Assembly (NCBI GenBank): GCA_964575225.1
Contig: CAZNQW010000266.1
Coordinates: 1 to 5,266 of the forward strand
Length of the DNA: 5,266 nucleotides
Source of the DNA: CAZNQW01 sp964575225
GTDB lineage: Bacteria; Chloroflexota; Anaerolineae; JAAYZQ01
Reading direction: 5' to 3'
The position numbers and the translations under genes are program-made. Below are positions 1 through 3,232 of this stretch, in pieces. Below the pieces are notes generated by a model, which did not search any database, had not been told where the DNA came from, and saw nothing but the letters and a program-made list of their open reading frames with translations. The first letter of the stretch is position 1. Each line of letters begins with the position of its first letter.

Positions 1-45
1 GATAATGAGCGGTGACTGGAGTTCAGACGTGTGCTCTTCCGATCT
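1..45 (+). other. Illumina TruSeq i7 adapter remnant (sequencing artefact)
   Basis: Positions 12-45 match the standard TruSeq read-2 adapter, beginning GTGACTGGAGTTC and ending GCTCTTCCGATCT. Bases 1-3 (GAT) match the last bases of the P7 flow-cell primer. Bases 4-11 (AATGAGCG) sit exactly where the 8-base i7 index belongs; the reverse complement, CGCTCATT, is the sequence I recall for index D703. The order GAT, index, adapter, insert is that of a library molecule, so this is untrimmed adapter at a contig end and not genomic DNA. Open reading frames that start within it are artificial. The adapter match is direct; the index name is from memory. Confidence 0.97.
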
Positions 46-1317
46 GGCGACGCCATTCTGGTCAACGCCGGGTACGCCTATCCCGCGCTGCTCACCTATT
101 GGGACGGAGATCCCATCGCCTGGCGGGGTCGTCTTGGGGAGTATGGGGGCGGGACGGGGCCTGGGCCCGTGGTGGTCCAGACCGGCACGGTGGACGGCGA
201 TCCGTCCCTGGGGTGGGGCGATCCGGATGCCGATTTCTATGCCCTGTCGCGGGCCGAGAGCGAGGCGGCGCTGGGCCGCCTGTTCGCCGATTTCGACCGG
301 GTGTGGGTCTATCGTATCTACGACACGGTGGTCGACCCTCAGGGTTGGATCCGCGCCTGGCTCGAGGGGCAGGGTGTACTGTTCGAGGAGCAGGTCTTTG
401 GGGGCGAAAGCCAGTTGCGTGTGCAGGGCTACCTCACCGGTCGCGATCCGATGGCCGATGGGGGCCGCGCCCTGGAGGCCACCCTGAGCGATGGCAGCCT
501 GCGGGCCTTGGCGGTGAGCGGGGGACAGGGGACGGTGCGTCCGGGCCAGGCGCTGGACCTGGCCTTGGTGTGGCAGGTGGGCGCGCCTCCTGCCGTGGAT
601 GCGATCCTGTTCGCCGGGCTGTTCGACGAGGAGGGGGGCCGCTGGGCACAAACCGATGAGCGACCGCTGGGCTCGCGGCTGCCGTCCGGCGCCTGGCTGG
701 CCGATTCGACGGTGCGCACGCCGCTGCGGATGATGGTGCCCGCCACGGCGCCGCCGGGACGCTACCGGTTGGAGGTGGGCTGGTACTATTTTGACCAGGG
801 GCAGCCTCTGTGGATACCCTGGGCCACCGGCGACCGCTTGGTGGTGGGCGAGGTGGAGGTGCTGCCGCCCGAACGGGGCCAGGCCCTGCCCGCGCCCCAG
901 GTGTCGATGGATGTCGACATAACCATCGGCGAGGAGGTGCGCCTTGTGGGCCTGACCACCGGGCGATTGGAGGGAAAACCTGGCGAGACGGTGACGGTGG
1001 ACCTGTTTTGGCAAGCGCTGCAGGACCATCCGCCGCCGGGCGAGCCGGTGCTGCAACTGCTGGACAGCGCCGGACAGGTGGTCGGCGAGTGGGCCTCGGC
1101 GCCGGCGAGCGGGCGGGCGCCTTTGACGTCCCTGCAGGCTGGACAGGTGGTGCGCGATCCGCGCCGGATCGACCTGCCCGGTGGGTTGGCGCCGGGGGTC
1201 TATGAGTTGCACGTGGGCCGTCGCCTGCCCACCGGTGAGTGGCTGCCGATTCGCCGCGGTTGGGTGGGCTTGGGCGAGACGCACCCCCTGGCGACGGTGC
1301 GCGTATTGGGCCGTTAG
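46..1317 (+). CDS. Membrane glycosyltransferase (GT39/ArnT-like), C-terminal extracytoplasmic part, 5' truncated
   Basis: The last 423 residues of a larger protein are present; the frame is open from the first base after the adapter and ends at TAG 1315-1317. Residues 1-140 (GDAILVNAGYAYPALLTYWDGD..., then DRVWVYRIYDTVVDPQGWIRAWLEGQG) resemble the soluble domain that follows the membrane region in GT39/dolichyl-phosphate-mannose-transferase-like proteins, which move sugars from lipid carriers on the outer face of the membrane. Residues about 154-277 and 296-423 look like two copies of a beta-sandwich module: PG(Q/E) followed by a hydrophobic strand with a W, then PPGRYRLEVGWYY in copy one and APGVYELHVGRRL in copy two. 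No transmembrane helix or catalytic acidic motif is in the remaining part, so the sugar and acceptor cannot be named. The truncation is caused by the contig end, so it is not evidence of a pseudogene. The family is inferred from remembered resemblance; a general 'hypothetical membrane protein' is the fallback. Confidence 0.7.
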   Translation, partial: GDAILVNAGYAYPALLTYWDGDPIAWRGRLGEYGGGTGPGPVVVQTGTVDGDPSLGWGDPDADFYALSRAESEAALGRLFADFDRVWVYRIYDTVVDPQGWIRAWLEGQGVLFEEQVFGGESQLRVQGYLTGRDPMADGGRALEATLSDGSLRALAVSGGQGTVRPGQALDLALVWQVGAPPAVDAILFAGLFDEEGGRWAQTDERPLGSRLPSGAWLADSTVRTPLRMMVPATAPPGRYRLEVGWYYFDQGQPLWIPWATGDRLVVGEVEVLPPERGQALPAPQVSMDVDITIGEEVRLVGLTTGRLEGKPGETVTVDLFWQALQDHPPPGEPVLQLLDSAGQVVGEWASAPASGRAPLTSLQAGQVVRDPRRIDLPGGLAPGVYELHVGRRLPTGEWLPIRRGWVGLGETHPLATVRVLGR

Positions 1318-1563
1318 GCACGTTCTCGCTGGAGGAGGATTGACACCTGCTAAGCCCCTGTCGGAGACAGGCCCGTTGCCGTACGCCCTAGGAGTAGGCA
1401 GAGGTTGTTTTATTGCCTATTGACCACCTACCATCTACTCTGCCAGCTCGCGCGAGGTCGCTAGATCCCGCGCTTTTTAGTGTGGTTGGCCAAAGGCTGC
1501 ACGCGATTCGCCGCGAGCCTTTCGCAGGCAAACCCAGACTTTGCGTTAACCCTGACCGTAGCG
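1318..1563. other. Intergenic region without a supported gene
   Basis: No coding sequence in these 246 bases has a ribosome binding site and a plausible composition. Visible structure is limited to a 6-bp hairpin at 1357-1371, a perfect 10-bp palindrome CTCGCGCGAG at 1447-1456, and a short GCCT/AGGC stem at 1517-1529. The region is clearly less GC-rich in places (1408-1440, 1481-1500) than the flanking genes, as expected of non-coding spacer. Confidence 0.6.
1357..1371 (+). terminator. Small hairpin after the glycosyltransferase gene, weak terminator candidate
   Basis: CCTGTC (1357-1362) pairs perfectly with GACAGG (1366-1371) around a 3-nt GGA loop, 40 bases after the stop codon. No T-run follows: the next bases are CCCGTTGCC, and the first T-rich stretch is near 1405-1412. 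It is therefore at best an atypical terminator or an RNA 3'-end stabiliser. Confidence 0.25.
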
Positions 1564-1589
1564 AAAAAACGGACCGAAAAAACGGACCG
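1564..1589 (+). repeat. Perfect 13-bp tandem direct repeat abutting the -35 box
   Basis: The unit AAAAAACGGACCG occurs twice head to tail (1564-1576 and 1577-1589) with no mismatch. The second copy ends one base before the -35 hexamer at 1590. Each unit carries an A6 tract, so the pair places two A-tracts directly upstream of a promoter. This is where UP elements (contacted by the RNA polymerase alpha subunit) and many activator sites lie. The repeat is directly visible; the regulatory role is inference. Confidence 0.8.
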
Positions 1590-1618
1590 TTGACAGCGGC
1601 CCAAGATAGTGATACAAT
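1590..1618 (+). promoter_or_regulatory. Sigma-70-type promoter for the secreted-protein operon
   Basis: A consensus -35 box TTGACA (1590-1595) is followed after exactly 17 bases by TACAAT (1613-1618), a five-of-six match to TATAAT. Transcription would begin near 1625, leaving an untranslated leader of about 225 nt before the ATG at 1851. This is the best promoter in the window, and the only strong candidate for the two secreted-protein genes downstream. Confidence 0.8.
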
Positions 1619-1766
1619 GGGCATAGTCAACCGCTGCATCTGCTCTGTAGCCTCTTTACCTAACAGGCCATCTAGCTAGACTCGGCTTCGACGGCCGGTC
1701 GGCAGCGACCGTCGGACGGCGTCGGAAGGGCGGCAACCGGCAAGGGGCCGGCTGATTGCAGGTTCG

Positions 1767-1785
1767 AGGAGGTTGGCCTATGTAA
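1767..1785 (+). promoter_or_regulatory. Shine-Dalgarno plus ATG-TAA start-stop element
   Basis: AGGAGG (1767-1772) lies 7 bases before ATG (1780-1782), which is followed at once by the stop codon TAA (1783-1785). The layout is that of an ideal translation start whose reading frame is a single codon. Such start-stop elements can stall a ribosome on a leader and influence a downstream gene. The true start of the next gene, with its own Shine-Dalgarno, is 65 bases further on. The motif is directly visible; function is inferred and chance occurrence is possible. Confidence 0.4.
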
Positions 1786-1836
1786 AATACCCGACTCAAT
1801 TCCCCGCGAAACGAATCGATCCATCCTTTCCTGCTG

Positions 1837-1844
1837 AAGGAGGT
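1837..1844 (+). promoter_or_regulatory. Strong ribosome binding site deciding the start at 1851
   Basis: AAGGAGGT, a near-perfect complement of the 16S rRNA 3' end, lies 6 bases before ATG 1851. It fixes the start there and not at the in-frame TTG at 1773, which would add 26 residues in front of a signal peptide. Confidence 0.9.
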
Positions 1845-1850
1845 ACACCC

Positions 1851-2621
1851 ATGAGCGTTCGGAAAGTAGTCCTGATTGCTGTTGCAGTCAACCTGGCGTT
1901 TGTGGCGTTGCTGGGGGGATTGTATTGGTCGCAAAGCGTCCGGGCGCAGGCGGGCAGCCAACCGCAGTTCACAAGCCCGGACGGCGAGATCTTGGGGATT
2001 GTTTCTGAGTACATGAACTATCAAGGCGTGCTGTACGACAGCGGCGGGAACGCCGTTGAAGGCAGCCACGATCTTACCTTTACGCTGTACGCGTGCTACG
2101 TGGTGCCTCCTACATCGACATGCTCCTCCCAGTGGTCGGGCACGAAGACGCTCGATCTGATCGGTGGGCTGATCAACACGCGGCTAGGTCCCCTAGATGC
2201 CACTCTGTTTGAGCCGCATGCCCAGCTTCTTCCGGGTTGGCATCTCGAGGTCGGGGTTAAGGTCGATGGCGGCACTGAGCTAGCACCTCGTGTCAGTCTC
2301 AACAGCACGGTGCCCTGGGCCTTTACGTCGATCTACAGCCAGCACCTGCCCGAGGCCGACTATGATTCGGGTTGGTGGACTCCCGGTGAGTTGTTCCAAT
2401 TCAACACCTTTTCCCACGCTTTGGGCGGCGATGTCGACGACTATGTGGTGGATTTGGAGTGCAAGGACAATTCCGACTACATCGTGTCGTGTGATGTCGG
2501 CGGAGCCCCGCTTGTCTGGTGGTATCAACTGGATACCGGCGGTATCACGGTCAACGCCGAAGATCTGTGGGAGATTCACCCCGGCTACGATCTTCGCGTG
2601 CGCATTTGGGTGGAGAAGTAG
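1851..2621 (+). CDS. Secreted or surface protein with two beta-rich modules, function unknown
   Basis: A 256-residue exported protein. Residues 1-34 form a typical Sec signal peptide: MSVRK, a hydrophobic core from V6 to about Y25, and an AQA site giving cleavage after A34. Residues about 53-163 (YMNYQGVLYDSGGNAVEG, DLTFTLYAC, WHLEVGVKVDGG, APRVSLNSTVPWAFTS) form a beta-rich module often seen at the N-terminus of bacterial surface and fibre-like proteins. Residues about 170-256 (DYDSGWW, HALGGDVDDYVVDLECKD, WWYQLDTGGITV, LRVRIW) form a second module that I recall from Chloroflexota exported proteins and that loosely resembles H-type lectin folds. Cysteine pairs C82/C91 and C204/C214 could form disulfides outside the cell. 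No enzyme motif is visible. It is the first gene of a probable operon, with a second small exported protein 37 bases downstream. Carbohydrate binding or adhesion is a guess. Gene reality is very likely. Confidence 0.85.
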   Translation: MSVRKVVLIAVAVNLAFVALLGGLYWSQSVRAQAGSQPQFTSPDGEILGIVSEYMNYQGVLYDSGGNAVEGSHDLTFTLYACYVVPPTSTCSSQWSGTKTLDLIGGLINTRLGPLDATLFEPHAQLLPGWHLEVGVKVDGGTELAPRVSLNSTVPWAFTSIYSQHLPEADYDSGWWTPGELFQFNTFSHALGGDVDDYVVDLECKDNSDYIVSCDVGGAPLVWWYQLDTGGITVNAEDLWEIHPGYDLRVRIWVEK

Positions 2622-2658
2622 GCCTCAGGTCTGCAGCGCTAGGCGCAAGGAGGGTACC

Positions 2659-2961
2659 GTGCGAAAGCAACTCTTGTTGTTGCTCGTCGTCTTGGTCGGT
2701 TGCAGCGCGCTGCTGGCCTCGGGGCCGATCCAGGCCCAGATTCCACAGGCCGTCCACAGTCTCCCCTGGTCTGTCATCGGAGGCGCGGGCGCGATCAACA
2801 CGACGGGAGATGGGTACACGCTGCACGCCACAGTCGGCCAGACGGCTATCGGTTGGTCGGAGTTGGAGCATAGTTTGGGCACCGGTTTCTGGTACGGCGT
2901 GCTCAGTGCCGGGCCCGCATTGGGCTATCGTAGCTATCTGCCCATTGCTATAAAAGACTGA
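2659..2961 (+). CDS. Small exported protein or lipoprotein with C-terminal YLP motif, function unknown
   Basis: A 100-residue protein starting at GTG 2659, preceded by AAGGAGGG (2647-2654) 4 bases upstream. The N-terminus VRKQLLLLLVVLVGC is a signal peptide with a lipobox-like L12-V13-G14-C15. A signal peptidase I site at IQA|Q (after A26) is also possible, so lipoprotein versus free secreted protein is unresolved. The mature part carries WSVIGGAGAINTTGDGYTLHATVGQ (37-61) and LGTGFWYG (73-80), a pattern I recall from short beta-rich segments near the ends of Chloroflexota exported proteins. It ends YRSYLPIAIKD (90-100), like the 'YLPLV(I/L)K' tails in those proteins. The 37-nt gap to the upstream gene, with no promoter between them, suggests co-transcription. 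There is no catalytic motif. It could be a surface anchor, a structural subunit, or a domain that is normally part of a larger protein. Confidence 0.8.
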   Translation: MRKQLLLLLVVLVGCSALLASGPIQAQIPQAVHSLPWSVIGGAGAINTTGDGYTLHATVGQTAIGWSELEHSLGTGFWYGVLSAGPALGYRSYLPIAIKD

Positions 2962-2990
2962 ATCTGCTGTAGAAAACGTTTGTGTTGTTC

Positions 2991-3049
2991 GGTCTGGATC
3001 ACTCCAGATCCCATCTGCTCGGGGCTGTCCAAAAAGCATGGACAGCCCC
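2991..3049 (+). terminator. Two tandem hairpins after the secreted-protein operon
   Basis: Hairpin 1 pairs TCTGGA (2993-2998) with TCCAGA (3003-3008) around TCAC, extendable to 2991-3010 with one G-U pair. Hairpin 2 pairs GGGGCTGTCC (3021-3030) perfectly with GGACAGCCCC (3040-3049) around AAAAAGCAT. Both lie within 90 bases of the stop codon at 2961. Hairpin 2 has the stability of an intrinsic terminator but is followed by only two T bases, so termination would be atypical or the structures protect the mRNA 3' end. Confidence 0.5.
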
Positions 3050-3120
3050 TTGCGCCGTCACCCTCCTTGGATCCCCTGCTCTGTCAAGCTCCTGGCCGCC
3101 GCCGTCTCTGCGATCAACTG

Positions 3121-3134
3121 CGCAAGTTTTTGCG
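3121..3134. repeat. Inverted repeat overlapping the transporter -35 region
   Basis: CGCAA (3121-3125) and TTGCG (3130-3134) form a perfect 5-bp inverted repeat around GTTT. The right arm coincides with the proposed -35 box (3130-3135). A repressor site is conceivable. Alternatively, because TTTTCTTTC follows the right arm, it could act as a weak terminator for upstream transcription. Confidence 0.35.
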
Positions 3135-3158
3135 TTTTCTTTCGAGTCTTGCTATACT
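3130..3158 (+). promoter_or_regulatory. Extended -10 promoter for the SLC13 transporter
   Basis: The -10 box TATACT (3153-3158, five of six) is preceded by TG at the extended -10 position (3150-3151). Exactly 17 bases upstream lies TTGCGT (3130-3135), a weak three-of-six -35 box, as extended -10 promoters allow. Transcription would begin near 3165, about 64 bases before the transporter ATG. The gene therefore appears to be transcribed separately from the upstream operon. Confidence 0.6.
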
Positions 3159-3166
3159 GGGCAGCT

Positions 3167-3232
3167 ATGGACAGAGAAATCCATCCCGGAGCCCGGGCAG
3201 AGCGCGAACCTACCTGCCGGAGACGCCGATGA
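3167..3232 (+). CDS. Possible 21-codon arginine-rich leader peptide before the transporter
   Basis: ATG 3167 opens a 21-codon frame whose product begins MDREIHPGARAERE and ends CRRRR. The TGA at 3230-3232 overlaps the transporter start ATG (3229-3231) as ATGA, the classic arrangement for translational coupling. There is no Shine-Dalgarno before 3167, but the predicted transcription start (about 3165) is only one or two bases upstream, so it would be translated as a leaderless mRNA. Seven of 21 residues are arginine, with four in a row at the end. Being so short, the frame could easily be chance; the start and stop placement is what makes it worth listing. Confidence 0.25.
   Translation: MDREIHPGARAEREPTCRRRR

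Larger units (their letters stand above)
1625..1850 (+). promoter_or_regulatory. Long structured 5' leader of the secreted-protein operon
   Basis: The stretch between the predicted transcription start and the ATG has no convincing gene but contains GC-rich inverted repeats. CGGTCG (1696-1701) pairs with CGACCG (1706-1711) around a GCAG loop. CCGGC (1737-1741) pairs with GCCGG (1747-1751). An alternative pairing GACGG (1690-1694) with CCGTC (1709-1713) competes with the first hairpin. GTCGG occurs three times (1698, 1711, 1721). The leader also contains a start-stop element (1767-1785). I recognise no known riboswitch consensus. Confidence 0.4.

Noticed and set aside
31..45. GTG at 31 as the start of the first gene
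   Set aside because: It lies inside the Illumina adapter; the five residues MLFRS are adapter-encoded and the true start is upstream of the contig.
5..659. Other plus-strand frames starting in the adapter (5-487 and 12-659)
   Set aside because: They overlap the glycosyltransferase frame, begin in adapter sequence and give low-complexity Arg/Gly/Pro-rich translations typical of shadow frames in GC-rich DNA.
434..1321. Long minus-strand frame of 295 codons
   Set aside because: The translation is mostly Pro, Ala, Arg and Ser, has no ribosome binding site and lies fully antisense to a better-supported coding region.
1447..1456. CTCGCGCGAG palindrome as an operator
   Set aside because: A single 10-bp GC palindrome is expected by chance in such DNA, and it is over 130 bases from the promoter.
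1413..1679. 88-codon plus-strand frame (and an 83-codon minus-strand frame at 1388-1639)
   Set aside because: They run across the tandem repeat and the promoter, lack a Shine-Dalgarno, and their residue composition shows no domain or signal.
1758..1772. GCAGGTTCGAGGA as a tRNA T-loop
   Set aside because: GGTTCGA resembles the T-loop consensus, but no acceptor stem, anticodon arm or D-arm can be formed around it.
1773..1850. In-frame TTG at 1773 as the start of the secreted protein
   Set aside because: It would place 26 polar residues ahead of a clear signal peptide, and AAGGAGGT sits ideally before ATG 1851.
2980..3228. In-frame extension of the transporter upstream of 3229
   Set aside because: It would pass through the hairpins and the promoter, has no homology-like character, and SLC13 proteins start close to the first membrane helix as MSPDMW does.
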